A DNA stretch of 64,000 nt. Origin: Cryobacterium aureum. Lineage in GTDB: Bacteria > Actinomycetota > Actinomycetes > Actinomycetales > Microbacteriaceae. Below are positions 44,605-53,704 of this stretch, in pieces (within the stretch, counting starts at the first letter, position 1; every line of letters starts with the position of its first letter). The notes beneath the pieces are model-generated. The model was not told where the DNA came from. It did not search any database and saw only the letters and a program-made list of their open reading frames with translations. A program made the position numbers and the translations under genes. The stretch lies in the NCBI RefSeq assembly GCF_002954245.1, contig NZ_PPTG01000014.1, positions 62,001-126,000 on the forward strand, written 5' to 3'.

Positions 44605-44787
44605 AGCGGATGCTGTCTGCTGGTCGAGGCGCGACAAAGGAGCGACCGAGACTCGCGCCATAGCCCGCGAGAGCGGGAAAAATGTTGTCTCAGGGGTGCT
44701 GAAGCAGCATTTTCCCCGCTCTCGCGAATCGGCTCCCGGGGTCTCGAGACGCGCGCTCCGCGCGCAGCGGTGTCGCCGGGCGAAGTG
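44605..44787. repeat. Composite palindromic element downstream of ispG
   Basis: A 19-bp inverted repeat with one mismatch (CGCGAGAGCGGG.. at 44666-44684 against 44708-44726) is nested in outer segments rich in GGTCGAGGCGCGAC, GTCTCGAGAC and GCGCGC palindromes. It follows ispG in its direction of transcription and can act as its terminator. The layout also fits a dispersed REP-like intergenic element. Confidence 0.6.
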
Positions 44788-45942
44788 CTAGTTGGAGCCG
44801 ACGGAGACCGTGGGGCTGCCGAGCGCGGCAGCGGGCATCTCGGCGGCGAGACGGTTGGCCTCTTCGATCAGCGTGGCCACGATCTCGGACTCTGGCACGG
44901 TCTTGATGACCTCGCCGCGCACGAAGATCTGGCCCTTGCCGTTGCCGCTCGCGACACCGAGGTCGGCTTCGCGAGCTTCACCCGGTCCGTTGACGACGCA
45001 ACCCATGACCGCGACGCGCAGCGGCACTGTCATGCCCTCCAGCCCGTCGGTGACATCGTTGGCGAGCTTGTAGACATCCACCTGGGCCCGGCCGCAACTC
45101 GGGCAGGAGACGATCTCGAGCTTGCGCTCCCGCAGGTTGAGCGACTGCAGAATCTGCAGGCCCACCTTGATCTCCTCGACCGGTGGAGCACTCAGCGAGA
45201 CGCGGATGGTGTCGCCGATACCTTCGCCGAGCAGAATACCGAACGCCGTTGCGCTCTTGATCGTGCCCTGAAAGCTCGGGCCGGCCTCGGTCACACCGAG
45301 GTGCAACGGCCAGTCGCCGCGCTCGGCCAGCAGACGGTAGGCCTTGACCATGATCACCGGGTCGTTGTGCTTGACCGAGATCTTGAAGTCGTGAAAGTCG
45401 TGTTCCTCGAACAGGCTTGCCTCCCAGACGGCGCTCTCCACGAGCGCCTCCGGGGTGGCCTTGCCGTACTTCTGCATGAGGCTCGGCTCGAGCGAGCCGG
45501 CGTTGACGCCGATGCGCAGGCTGACACCGGCGGCCTTGGCGGCCGCAGCGATCTTGCCGACCTGATCGTCGAACTTGCGGATATTGCCGGGGTTGACGCG
45601 CACCGCGGCGCAGCCGGCATCGATCGCGGCAAAAACATAGTTCGGCTGAAAGTGGATGTCCGCGATGACCGGAATCTGACTCTTCTTCGCGATGATCGGG
45701 AGCGCCTCGGCGTCATCGCGGGTCGGTACGGCAACACGCACGATGTCGCATCCGGTCGCCGTGAGTTCGGCGATCTGCTGGAGCGTCGCATTGATGTTCG
45801 TCGTTGGAGTCGTCGTCATCGATTGCACGCTCACTTGAGCATTGCCACCGACCAGGACCTTTCCGACTTTGATTTGACGGGATTTACGTCTGGGAGCGAG
45901 TACCTCAGGTACTTTGGGCATCCCCAAGTTGATTGCAGCCAC
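44788..45942 (-). CDS. ispG: 4-hydroxy-3-methylbut-2-enyl diphosphate synthase
   Basis: 384 residues. TIM-barrel part with [34 protein letters not shown] and [19 protein letters not shown]-terminal Fe4S4 domain with [16 protein letters not shown] and the third cluster Cys in [14 protein letters not shown]. It makes HMBPP in the non-mevalonate isoprenoid pathway, two steps short of IPP. GTG 45942 is the start; an AGG lies upstream. Usually next to the site-2 protease and dxr genes in Actinobacteria; here they are 10.5 and 13.7 kb away. Confidence 0.95.
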   Translation of the reverse strand: MAAINLGMPKVPEVLAPRRKSRQIKVGKVLVGGNAQVSVQSMTTTPTTNINATLQQIAELTATGCDIVRVAVPTRDDAEALPIIAKKSQIPVIADIHFQPNYVFAAIDAGCAAVRVNPGNIRKFDDQVGKIAAAAKAAGVSLRIGVNAGSLEPSLMQKYGKATPEALVESAVWEASLFEEHDFHDFKISVKHNDPVIMVKAYRLLAERGDWPLHLGVTEAGPSFQGTIKSATAFGILLGEGIGDTIRVSLSAPPVEEIKVGLQILQSLNLRERKLEIVSCPSCGRAQVDVYKLANDVTDGLEGMTVPLRVAVMGCVVNGPGEAREADLGVASGNGKGQIFVRGEVIKTVPESEIVATLIEEANRLAAEMPAAALGSPTVSVGSN

Positions 45943-45992
45943 TTGCCTAGCTTAGTTGTCGAAGTGCAAGCCAAGCTGAATGCAGCCTCGGG

Positions 45993-47069
45993 TCAACGCT
46001 CGAGCTGAGCGAGCAGTGCCTCCAGAAACGCCGCCGGGTGTTCCAGGTGCGGTGAGTGCCCGCAGTCGGCCAGTTCCAGCTCGGTCAGCTGACCGCCGGC
46101 GGCCTGGTAGGCGAGAAGCACAGCCCGGGTCTGCTGGATCATCGGCTGGGGAGGGGCCACATCGGTGCCCGGCCAGCCTGGAATCACGCCGAGCTGCCCG
46201 AGATAGTTGAGGTCGAAGAACGAGGTGTCCGACACGATGGCATCGTCGCTTCCGTGAATCCAGAGGATGGCTGGCTTCTCGGCCAGGTCGACGACGCCGC
46301 TCGTATTGAAATGGCCGGGAGACATGGTGTTGAGCACGCCGCTGTCGCCGGGGGCGAAGCCGGGCCAGTTCTCTGAAGCCGTCGAATTCCCGGGGTAGTT
46401 GCCGACGCCGGTGGCCGTGGTCAGCATGGAGTCGATCCAGATATCGTCGTGCTCCGAGCTGAACGGCGGCTTCACGTAGGTAGTCTGGTAGACGGTGCGA
46501 GGACTGGTCGGGTCGGCACCTCGGTCGCCGTTCTGCAGGCGCGCCACGAAGTCGCCGTTGGCTCCGCCGGCGCCTGTGCCGGCGTCGTCTACGCTCAGCC
46601 GATGACCATCCGCTCCCCCGGTGCCGCCGAAGCCGTACGGGGAAACCGGCGCCACCAGGGTCACCGTGGCCACGAGGCCGGGGTGATCGAGCAGCAGCTG
46701 CATGGTCACGCCGCCGCCCATGCTCCAGCCCACGAGGTGCACCCGGTCGACACCGAGCTCGGCCAGCACCGACGCAATATCGTCGGAGTAGTCGGCCACA
46801 CCACGAGTGGCATCGACCGGGAGAGTTTCGCTGCTGCCGAAGCCGCGCAGATCGATGGCGAGCGCCCGCACCGAGGCGGGCAGGGCCAGCATGAGCGGCT
46901 GCCAAAACAGCGATGACGACACGTTGCCGTGCACGAAGACGACGGTCGCCTTGGTGGTTCCTGTTGCCGGTCGTTCGAGCATTCCGGCACGCAGGCGCGG
47001 GGTGGCAACGCTGTGCGCGGTGATGCCGTCGAAAATGTTGCCCGTACTGGTGGTGATGGTGTCGCTCAT
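45993..47069 (-). CDS. Alpha/beta hydrolase
   Basis: 358 residues from ATG 47069, which overlaps the preceding hydrolase stop by 4 bases. VVFVHGNVSSSLFWQPLM oxyanion region, nucleophile Ser in LVGWSMGGGVTMQL, Asp in LWIHGSDDAIVSDTSFF and His in CGHSPHLEHPAAFLEAL. Ester, lactone or C-C bond hydrolysis possible; substrate unknown. Last gene of the nine-gene operon. An unusually long insert (about residues 150-250) between the Ser and Asp forms the lid. Confidence 0.82.
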   Translation of the reverse strand: MSDTITTSTGNIFDGITAHSVATPRLRAGMLERPATGTTKATVVFVHGNVSSSLFWQPLMLALPASVRALAIDLRGFGSSETLPVDATRGVADYSDDIASVLAELGVDRVHLVGWSMGGGVTMQLLLDHPGLVATVTLVAPVSPYGFGGTGGADGHRLSVDDAGTGAGGANGDFVARLQNGDRGADPTSPRTVYQTTYVKPPFSSEHDDIWIDSMLTTATGVGNYPGNSTASENWPGFAPGDSGVLNTMSPGHFNTSGVVDLAEKPAILWIHGSDDAIVSDTSFFDLNYLGQLGVIPGWPGTDVAPPQPMIQQTRAVLLAYQAAGGQLTELELADCGHSPHLEHPAAFLEALLAQLER

Positions 47070-47962
47070 GATCGGGGTCCTCTCGGGTAGCTGGCCGGGG
47101 TGTGCAGGTTCACGGCCCGGGCTACCTGGTCGGCGCCCTGGTCGCTCATAACGATCGTGTAGTGGTTGACATCGTCGACCTCCCGCACCGTCAGCTGCGG
47201 CAGTCGTGTCGCCCAGTCGGCGCAGGCCGCGCGGTCGTACAGTGCGGTCGGCTCGTTCTGCAGCCCGCGCGGCGCACGCAGAAAATCGATCGGCACGCCC
47301 AGGCCGGCGAGCGCCTCCGCGTACCCGTCGGCGCCGTTGAGCTCCATCGCATTGGCGGCCACCGCCTCCAGCCGCGCCGAGGGGTGCAGAGCCGGCGCGG
47401 TGCCATCGAGGTCGTAGCGAGCAAAATCGGCCACCCGCGGCGACCAGTCGGCGACGAAAGCGGGGTGATTCTGCCAAAAGTCCAGATAGGCCTCGACCGT
47501 CTCGAAGGTCTGCGACAGCCGTTTGGCGGCTGGGCCGAGCATGAGCAGCGGGTCGATGCCCGCGTCCCGCGGAATCGGCAGGCCACCGTCGACCAGAACG
47601 AGGGAGTCAACCCGGTCCGGGTATAGGTGGGCGAGCCACACTGCGACAAACGCGCCCATCGAGTGGCCGACCACGACCGTGCGGTCGACCTCCAGAAAGT
47701 CCAGCAGCCCAGCCAGGTCTTCGGCGTGCCGACGCAGCCCGTAGGGCGCGGGCAGCGCGTTGCTGCGAGCGCGACCCCGCAGGTCAGGAGCGATCACCCT
47801 TGAGCCGGACAGGCGTTCAGCCAGCCACGGCCAGCAGAGGTGCGAGGCGGTGATGCCGTGGATGGCCAGCACCGTCGACTGCTCCTGCGCAGCGCGCCAC
47901 TGGCCACCGCGCAGGTCTCCCTCGGCCACCGGGACACGTAACGGCTGATAATGCTCACTCAT
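47066..47962 (-). CDS. Alpha/beta hydrolase
   Basis: 298 residues. AIHGITASHLCWPWLAERL, nucleophile Ser in VVVGHSMGAFVAVWLAHLYP, acidic region DGGLPIP and His in DVNHYTIVMSDQGADQVARA. It resembles meta-cleavage-product hydrolases and similar small-acid ester hydrolases without a clear match. ATGA overlaps on both sides. It is a second, distinct hydrolase, not a duplicate of its neighbour. Confidence 0.82.
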   Translation of the reverse strand: MSEHYQPLRVPVAEGDLRGGQWRAAQEQSTVLAIHGITASHLCWPWLAERLSGSRVIAPDLRGRARSNALPAPYGLRRHAEDLAGLLDFLEVDRTVVVGHSMGAFVAVWLAHLYPDRVDSLVLVDGGLPIPRDAGIDPLLMLGPAAKRLSQTFETVEAYLDFWQNHPAFVADWSPRVADFARYDLDGTAPALHPSARLEAVAANAMELNGADGYAEALAGLGVPIDFLRAPRGLQNEPTALYDRAACADWATRLPQLTVREVDDVNHYTIVMSDQGADQVARAVNLHTPASYPRGPRS

Positions 47963-48651
47963 GATTGCCTCATTTCCGCGGTACTGCTGGAGACGGTGCT
48001 GCTGGAGACGGTACTGCCGGCACCCAGCGCACCCTCGATGAACCGCATCATCTGCTCGAAAACATGCTCGGGCACGGCGCGGGTTCCGCTTGCGAACGGA
48101 TCGGATGCGGCGCCTTCGAGCGCCTCGTCATCTCCCCAGAGCACCCAGCGCATGCCGATCATCTCGCCGATTCCCATGAGCGCCCAGGCGGCGACGGTCG
48201 GATCGATGTCGCTGATCTCGCCCGCGGCGCCGGCCGCGCGCAGCCCCGCTATGTAGCCCTCAACGATGCGGGTGTAGTGCAGGCGCAAGGCACCGGGCGA
48301 GACGAACTCTGCCTCGCGAATCACCCGATAGAGCGCCGGGTGGTCGGCGGTGAATTGAAAGAAGGCCCGAAATCCGGCGCGCTCCGAATCGATGCGATTT
48401 TCCGTGACAGCGGATGCCGCACTCATCGCCAACCGTACGCGGTGGTTGAGGTCCTCGACCAGCTCGTTGAAGATCTGCAGTTTCGAGTCGAAATAGAGGT
48501 AGAACGTGCCCTGGCCGATGCCAGCGGCATCCGTTATTCGCGAGATCGACGCGTCGGCGTAGCCGACCCGCGAGAAGACCTGCTCGGCTGCTTCGATGAG
48601 TTTGCGCTTGGTTTCTTCGCCTCGGGCGGTGCGCGGCATTCCGGCGCTCAT
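47959..48651 (-). CDS. TetR-family regulator inside the Liv operon
   Basis: 230 residues. N-terminal TetR HTH: LIEAAEQVFSRVGYADASIS followed by RITDAAGIGQGTFYLYFDSK. C-terminal ligand domain with MGIGEMIGMRWVLWGDDEAL. The last 20 residues are low-complexity Ser/Thr/Val from a 15-bp repeat. It overlaps the acyl-CoA ligase and hydrolase genes by 4 bases, so it is transcribed only as part of the operon it presumably regulates. Acyl-CoA or an acid substrate is a likely ligand by analogy with fatty-acid TetR regulators. Confidence 0.85.
   Translation of the reverse strand: MSAGMPRTARGEETKRKLIEAAEQVFSRVGYADASISRITDAAGIGQGTFYLYFDSKLQIFNELVEDLNHRVRLAMSAASAVTENRIDSERAGFRAFFQFTADHPALYRVIREAEFVSPGALRLHYTRIVEGYIAGLRAAGAAGEISDIDPTVAAWALMGIGEMIGMRWVLWGDDEALEGAASDPFASGTRAVPEHVFEQMMRFIEGALGAGSTVSSSTVSSSTAEMRQS
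47980..48024. repeat. 15-bp tandem repeat at the 3' end of the TetR gene
   Basis: Units at 47980-47994 and 47995-48009 (GGTRCTGCTGGAGAC) with a diverged third at 48010-48024. In frame, they encode repeated TVSSS. Confidence 0.75.
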
Positions 48652-50210
48652 TGTTTGTTTCCTATCTTCTCAAAATCAAGACCGTGCTTCCAGCGCTCCA
48701 GCAGCTGGTGCCGCAGCACCTTGCTGCCGAGGGATCGTGGAATCTCCGGCACGAAACGTACGAAGGCCGGAACCTTGAACGCGGCCAGCTGGGTACGGGC
48801 GTAGGACAGAATGCCGGCCTCATCAGCCGCGAATCCGGGTGCCAGCACGATGAACGCCACACCGACCTCTCCCCAGCGCTCGTGCGGCACCCCGATGACC
48901 GCCACCTCCGCGACCGCCGCGTATTCGACCAGCACGGTCTCTACCTCGGCCGGCGCCACGCTCTCCCCGCCCGAGATGAAGATATCGGTGAGTCGATCGA
49001 TCACGGCAAAATAACCGTGCTCATCGCGACGCACCAGGTCACCGGTGTGCAGCCAGCCACCGCGCAGGGTGCGAGCGGTCTGCTCGGGAGCGCGAAAGTA
49101 GCCCGAAAACACGCCGGGCCCACGCACGAGCAGTTCACCCGTGGCGGCCCCACCGAGTAGTTCGCCGGTGATCGGATCGGCCACGGCGACCTCGACGTGC
49201 GGATACGGCTTGCCGGCGTAGCCGACCATGCTGCGGGCCTCGTCGTCGGGCAGACACAACACGTTTGGGGAAGCCTCGGTCAGGCCGTAGCCCTGGGTGA
49301 GTGCGACACCGCGGGCATGCCAGGTGCGCAGCAAGGGCGCGGGCATGGGCGCGCCACCAACCACGGCGTGATTCAGGCTCGACAGGTCGGTCGCGGCAAA
49401 ATCCGGGTGCTGTGCGAGAAACAAGTAGTTCGCGGGAACGCCCATCATGGTCGTGATGCGACGGTCCTTGATCAGGTGCAGTACCCGGCCGGGGTCAAAA
49501 GTGCGCTCGAGCACGACCGTGGCACCCATCCACCAGGCCAGCAACGGCTGGATATTCCAGCCGCCCACGTGATACTGCGGCATGACCGAGAGCACGACAT
49601 CTCTGCTGGTGATCTCGGTAATGCGAGAGAGCGACAGGTTGGTCCAGAAACAGTTCGCATGGGTCAGCACCACGCCCTTGGCCGGGCCGAGGGTGCCGGA
49701 GGTGAACACGATCAGCAGGGCGTCATCGTCATGAACTTCGCGGTTCACCAGCTGGTCTTCCGGGGCGCGTCGCGGGGCGGGCACGCTGTCCTCGACCCCT
49801 CTCATGCCGAGCAGCGTCGACGGGAGCGGCAAAGGAAGCCGACCCTGGGCATCCGTTGCCAGGGTCTGAAACTCGTCTTCGACCAGCAACAGTGCCGGAT
49901 CAGCGAGCTGCAGTTGCGCGGCAAGCTCGCGGGGCGCGAGCCGCCAGGACAGCGGCACGAGAACGAGGCCGGCCTGCGCGCAGGCAAAGAACAACACGAC
50001 CTGGTCCGAACTGTTGCCGGTGATGGTGGCCACCCGATCGCCGACGCCGTAGCCGGCGGCGCGAAAAGCTTGGGCGAGGTCGCTGGCCCGGTCGTCGAGG
50101 TCGCGGTAGCGCAGTGTGACGCCGCGGTCGTCGACGGCGACGCGCTTGGGCGTGGCCCTGGCCCGGTCGCGGGTCCATCGGCCCAGGGTGTGCAGGCCGT
50201 CGTCAGTCAT
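48648..50210 (-). CDS. AMP-dependent acyl-CoA synthetase/ligase
   Basis: 520 residues. Adenylate-forming motifs: VFTSGTLGPAKGVVLTH (P-loop), GYGLTEASPNV, TGDLVRRDEHGYFAVIDRLT, and the C-terminal catalytic Lys in RSLGSKVLRHQLL. It activates a carboxylic acid to acyl-AMP then acyl-CoA. Encoded between a Liv-type importer and two hydrolases, so the acid is probably imported or released by the hydrolases. Medium-chain, branched or aromatic acid cannot be told apart from sequence. Confidence 0.9.
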   Translation of the reverse strand: MTDDGLHTLGRWTRDRARATPKRVAVDDRGVTLRYRDLDDRASDLAQAFRAAGYGVGDRVATITGNSSDQVVLFFACAQAGLVLVPLSWRLAPRELAAQLQLADPALLLVEDEFQTLATDAQGRLPLPLPSTLLGMRGVEDSVPAPRRAPEDQLVNREVHDDDALLIVFTSGTLGPAKGVVLTHANCFWTNLSLSRITEITSRDVVLSVMPQYHVGGWNIQPLLAWWMGATVVLERTFDPGRVLHLIKDRRITTMMGVPANYLFLAQHPDFAATDLSSLNHAVVGGAPMPAPLLRTWHARGVALTQGYGLTEASPNVLCLPDDEARSMVGYAGKPYPHVEVAVADPITGELLGGAATGELLVRGPGVFSGYFRAPEQTARTLRGGWLHTGDLVRRDEHGYFAVIDRLTDIFISGGESVAPAEVETVLVEYAAVAEVAVIGVPHERWGEVGVAFIVLAPGFAADEAGILSYARTQLAAFKVPAFVRFVPEIPRSLGSKVLRHQLLERWKHGLDFEKIGNKQ

Positions 50211-51316
50211 GTCGTCTCCTCTGAGTCAAGCATGCGCTTCCGGCCTCGCCCCTGAGGTCGTTGCGGCCGCCCGCTGCGCCGAGTGAGCCCAGCCAGCCCA
50301 CCCGGAAGAAACAACACCACGAGAATAAACAGTGTGCCGAGAATGAACAACGGCTGCGACAAAGGAATCCGCAGAACGTCAGGCAGACCGGCGATGAACT
50401 CTGACCCGGCCAGGGCGGTCAACCGCTGGTCGAGCAGCGTGTAAACCAGTGCTCCGAGTACCGCGCCCCAGCGCAGCCCGACGCCGCCGAGCACGACGAT
50501 CACCAGCAGGGTCAGCGTGAAGTCGGGCGTGGCGACGCGCGGCGAGACCCCGCTCTGCAGCAGCAGAAATGCGGCTCCCGCCAGGGCTGCGAGCGCCCCG
50601 GCAATGCTGAAGACCAGCAGCCGCACAAAATAGGGACGGATGCCGATGACCCGTACCCGCAGTTCGTTTTCGCGAGTCGCGGCCACGACATGGCCCGCGC
50701 GAGACTTCTCCACCCATAACACCACGAGGTAGACCGTGACCAGAACCGCGAGCGACAGCCAGTACAGGTTGCGGGTGTTGAGCACGCCGACAAGAGCGTC
50801 GGGCACGTGCGAGACGTCGAGGGTGAGCCCCTCGTCGCCACCGGTTTGCCCACCGGGGTTTCGCCGCACCACGACCGAGCCGGCCTGGGCGAAGGCGAGC
50901 GTGACCATGGCGAAGGAGATACCGGTGACCCGCAGGCTCACCGAACCGACGAGCGCCGCGAGCACAAACCCAATCAGCACCGTGATCAGAATCGCCGCCA
51001 CGAACGTCGCGCCAGCCGGCAGCCAACTCGGCGAGAAGTTGCGCAGCACTATACCCAGGCCGTAGGCGCCGGCCGCGAAGAACAGGGCGTGCCCGAACGA
51101 GAGCATGCCGGCCAGGCCGAACAATAGGTGGTAGCTGAGCGCGAGCGCCGCGATGAGCATGGCGTAGGCGAGCAGTTGCAGGGTACCCGGCGTGTAGGTC
51201 GCGCCCGGAAAGACACCGGGAATCGTGATGTTCAACAGCGGCAGCAGCGCCATGAGCAGCACCAGCGCCGCGCTGGCGGCGATTTTGGTCAACGGCCTGG
51301 CCCAGATGGCGCTCAT
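50207..51316 (-). CDS. livM: Branched-chain amino acid-type ABC transporter permease LivM
   Basis: 369 residues, about 10 hydrophobic helices. LivM signature region YHLLFGLAGMLSFGHALFFAAGAYG and the EAA-like VVAATRENELRVRVIGIRPYFVRLLVF loop that contacts the ATPases. The C-terminal tail is Arg-rich. One of two membrane subunits of a HAAT-family importer. 4-base overlaps with livH and the ligase gene. Confidence 0.92.
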   Translation of the reverse strand: MSAIWARPLTKIAASAALVLLMALLPLLNITIPGVFPGATYTPGTLQLLAYAMLIAALALSYHLLFGLAGMLSFGHALFFAAGAYGLGIVLRNFSPSWLPAGATFVAAILITVLIGFVLAALVGSVSLRVTGISFAMVTLAFAQAGSVVVRRNPGGQTGGDEGLTLDVSHVPDALVGVLNTRNLYWLSLAVLVTVYLVVLWVEKSRAGHVVAATRENELRVRVIGIRPYFVRLLVFSIAGALAALAGAAFLLLQSGVSPRVATPDFTLTLLVIVVLGGVGLRWGAVLGALVYTLLDQRLTALAGSEFIAGLPDVLRIPLSQPLFILGTLFILVVLFLPGGLAGLTRRSGRPQRPQGRGRKRMLDSEETT

Positions 51317-52188
51317 GCTTTTGCTCCCAACAGTCCGCGCGGACGCAACAACAGCACCGCGGCGAGGGCCAGCACCACGGCGAGGTCGCCGGTGCCGCCC
51401 AGATAGAAGTTCGCGAACTGCTGCAGCACCGCCACCAGAACGGATGCGATGGCCGCCCCGGCCAGAGACCCCAGGCCTCCAATCACGGTCACAATAAAGG
51501 CGAAGATCAGCAGGGAACCGCCGATGTGCGCCGAAACGTAGCCGTAATAGATCGAGGCCAGCACCCCGCCAAGTCCGGCGGCGGCACCGCCGATCGCGAA
51601 CACCAGGGTGAAGGCGCGGCGCACGTCGATGCCGAGCGCGGTGACCATGAGACGGTTTTCGACGCCGGCCCGAATGATCAGGCCGTACCGGGTGAACTTG
51701 AGGAACAGCACGATCGCCACGAGCACGAGCACCGCCACCAGAATGAGCATGAAGCGGTTGTTCGGAATGCGGGCGCCGAGGATCTCGGTGGTTTGTCCGA
51801 GCCAGGACGGGCTCGTCACGTAGGTCGGGTCGGTGCCCCAGATTCCCTCGAACAGAGCTACAGAGGCCAGGGCGAGACCGACCGTCACGAGTACCTGTTC
51901 GATGTGCCGGTTGTACAGCCGCCGGATCAGGAAAAACTCGGTGGCAGCAGCGACGAGTGCCCCGACCACGGCGCCAGTCAGCATGGCAGCGACCAGGGCC
52001 AACCAGGACCCGTCACTGAGCCGACGGGCAACCTCCCAGCCGATGAAGGCGCCGATGGTCAGAAACGAGCCGTGCGCGAAGTTGAGCACGCCCATCAGCC
52101 CGTAGATGAGGGAGAGCCCGGAGGCGACCAGAAAGTACAGAGCACCGAGGCCGAGGCCGGTGATCAGAAGCAGAACGATGGTACTCAT
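51313..52188 (-). CDS. livH: Branched-chain amino acid-type ABC transporter permease LivH
   Basis: 291 residues, about 8 helices. LSLIYGLMGVLNFAHGSFLT near the start and AGVENRLMVTALGIDVRRAF (ATPase-contact loop) are diagnostic. Partner of LivM. The gene overlaps both neighbours by 4 bases. Confidence 0.92.
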   Translation of the reverse strand: MSTIVLLLITGLGLGALYFLVASGLSLIYGLMGVLNFAHGSFLTIGAFIGWEVARRLSDGSWLALVAAMLTGAVVGALVAAATEFFLIRRLYNRHIEQVLVTVGLALASVALFEGIWGTDPTYVTSPSWLGQTTEILGARIPNNRFMLILVAVLVLVAIVLFLKFTRYGLIIRAGVENRLMVTALGIDVRRAFTLVFAIGGAAAGLGGVLASIYYGYVSAHIGGSLLIFAFIVTVIGGLGSLAGAAIASVLVAVLQQFANFYLGGTGDLAVVLALAAVLLLRPRGLLGAKA

Positions 52189-52946
52189 GCCGGCACCTGC
52201 TCCGTGCTGCTGTGGTCCGTGCCGCTGTGGTCCGTGCCGCTGTGCACGCCGAGGAAACGCTGGATGCGTTCGGGATCGTCGAGCAATTCAGTGGCTTCGC
52301 CGGTGAAGACGACGCGGCCGCCGGAAAGAACAACCACCCGGTCGGCGAGTTGGCGGATGACCTGCAGGTTCTGTTCGACCAGAAGGATCGGCACTTTTTT
52401 GGCGGCGGCGAGCAACGCCTGGCTGACCTCGGTGACGATTTTGGGCGAGAGTCCCTTAGTGGGTTCGTCGACCAGCAGCAGCCGGTTCTGGTTCAGCAGG
52501 GCACGTGCGAGCGACACCATCTGTTGCTGCCCGCCGGAGAGGGTACCGGCCATTTGGGCCTGCCGTTGCACGAGGTCGGGAAAGAGCTCCTCGACCAGGG
52601 CGCGGTTGGGATGGGCCGAGCGTTCCGCCAGTTTCAGGTTTTCGGCGACGGTGAGTTTGCCGAACACCTCGCGGTCTTCGGGCACGTAGCCCACGCCGAG
52701 CTGTACGACCTTGTGGGTGGCCAGCCGGTCGACGCGGCGCCCAGCGAGGGTGACCTCGCCGGTGCGGTCGATCAGGCCGAGGATCGATTTGATGGTGCTG
52801 GTCTTGCCGACGCCGTTCCGGCCGAGCAACGCGGTGACGCCGGTGTCTGGTACGTCGAATGAGACGTCTTCGACGACCTGCTGCCCCTCGATGCGTCCGT
52901 ACAGGTTGCGCACGGTGAGGATATTGGTGCTCAGGTTGGTACTCAT
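52185..52946 (-). CDS. livF: ABC transporter ATP-binding protein LivF
   Basis: 253 residues. Walker A LLGRNGVGKTSTIKS, signature LSGGQQQMVSLARALL, Walker B LLLVDEPTKGLSP, and the usual GYVPEDREVFGKLTVAENL. The C-terminus carries an extra HSGTDHSGTDHSSTE tail from a 15-bp tandem repeat, outside the ATPase fold. Confidence 0.93.
   Translation of the reverse strand: MSTNLSTNILTVRNLYGRIEGQQVVEDVSFDVPDTGVTALLGRNGVGKTSTIKSILGLIDRTGEVTLAGRRVDRLATHKVVQLGVGYVPEDREVFGKLTVAENLKLAERSAHPNRALVEELFPDLVQRQAQMAGTLSGGQQQMVSLARALLNQNRLLLVDEPTKGLSPKIVTEVSQALLAAAKKVPILLVEQNLQVIRQLADRVVVLSGGRVVFTGEATELLDDPERIQRFLGVHSGTDHSGTDHSSTEQVPA
52201..52245. repeat. 15-bp tandem repeat at the 3' end of livF
   Basis: Three units TCCGTGCYGCTGTGG/C at 52201-52215, 52216-52230 and 52231-52245, in frame, encoding repeated HSGTD in the extreme C-terminus. 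Confidence 0.85.
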
Positions 52947-53698
52947 ACCGGGTCTCCGAGGTAGGCGGACTGCACCGTGGGATTGTTCATCACGGCATCG
53001 GGGGTGTCGCAGGCAAGCAACTCGCCATGGTGCATCACAGCAACGCGGTCGACCAGGCCGAGCACGACCTCCATGTGGTGTTCGACCATGAGCACGGTGC
53101 GACCACCGTGGTGCAGCGTGCGGATGACCTCCATCAGGCCGGGCACATCGCCCGAGCCCACGCCGGCCATCGGCTCGTCGAGCAGGATGACGCTCGGATC
53201 CATCGCCAGCAGCATGGCGATCTCCAGCTTGCGCTTGTCACCGTGCGAGAGGCCACCGGCTTTGGCGTGGGCAAGATCGGCCAGCCCGACCTCGTCAAGA
53301 CGATCGGCGGCGAGCCGGGTGGCGGCATCCGAGACCTTCGGAAACCGGGTGACAAGGCTGCCGCCGCCGGACTTGGCCTGTGCGGCCAACCGCACGTTTT
53401 CGGTGGCGCTGAGCCCGTTGAACAGACTCGAGGTCTGAAAGGTACGACCGAGGCCGGCCCGTGCCCTGACGTGGATCGGTTCCCGGGTCATGGTGCGGCC
53501 GTTCAGCCGCACCACGCCTTCCGTGGCAAACAGCACGCCGGAAATCAGGTTGAACAGGGTTGTCTTGCCGGCCCCATTAGGGCCGATCACACCCAGCATC
53601 TCGCCCCGCGGGATCGACAGCGATACATCGTTGAGGATGCGGGCACCGCCGATCTGCAGGCCGATATGCTCGATGCTGAGCACGGGTTGGTCCGGCAT
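52943..53698 (-). CDS. livG: ABC transporter ATP-binding protein LivG
   Basis: 251 residues. Walker A IGPNGAGKTTLFNLISG, signature LSHGDKRKLEIAMLLA, Walker B ILLDEPMAGVG, and H-loop MVEHHMEVVLGLVDRVAVM. Pairs with LivF. It starts 6 bases after the binding-protein stop. Confidence 0.93.
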   Translation of the reverse strand: MPDQPVLSIEHIGLQIGGARILNDVSLSIPRGEMLGVIGPNGAGKTTLFNLISGVLFATEGVVRLNGRTMTREPIHVRARAGLGRTFQTSSLFNGLSATENVRLAAQAKSGGGSLVTRFPKVSDAATRLAADRLDEVGLADLAHAKAGGLSHGDKRKLEIAMLLAMDPSVILLDEPMAGVGSGDVPGLMEVIRTLHHGGRTVLMVEHHMEVVLGLVDRVAVMHHGELLACDTPDAVMNNPTVQSAYLGDPV

Positions 53699-53704
53699 CG
53701 CGAT

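Noticed and set aside
44770..46008. 412-residue plus-strand open frame
   Set aside because: Antisense to ispG; no motifs and atypical Asp/Val/Gly composition.
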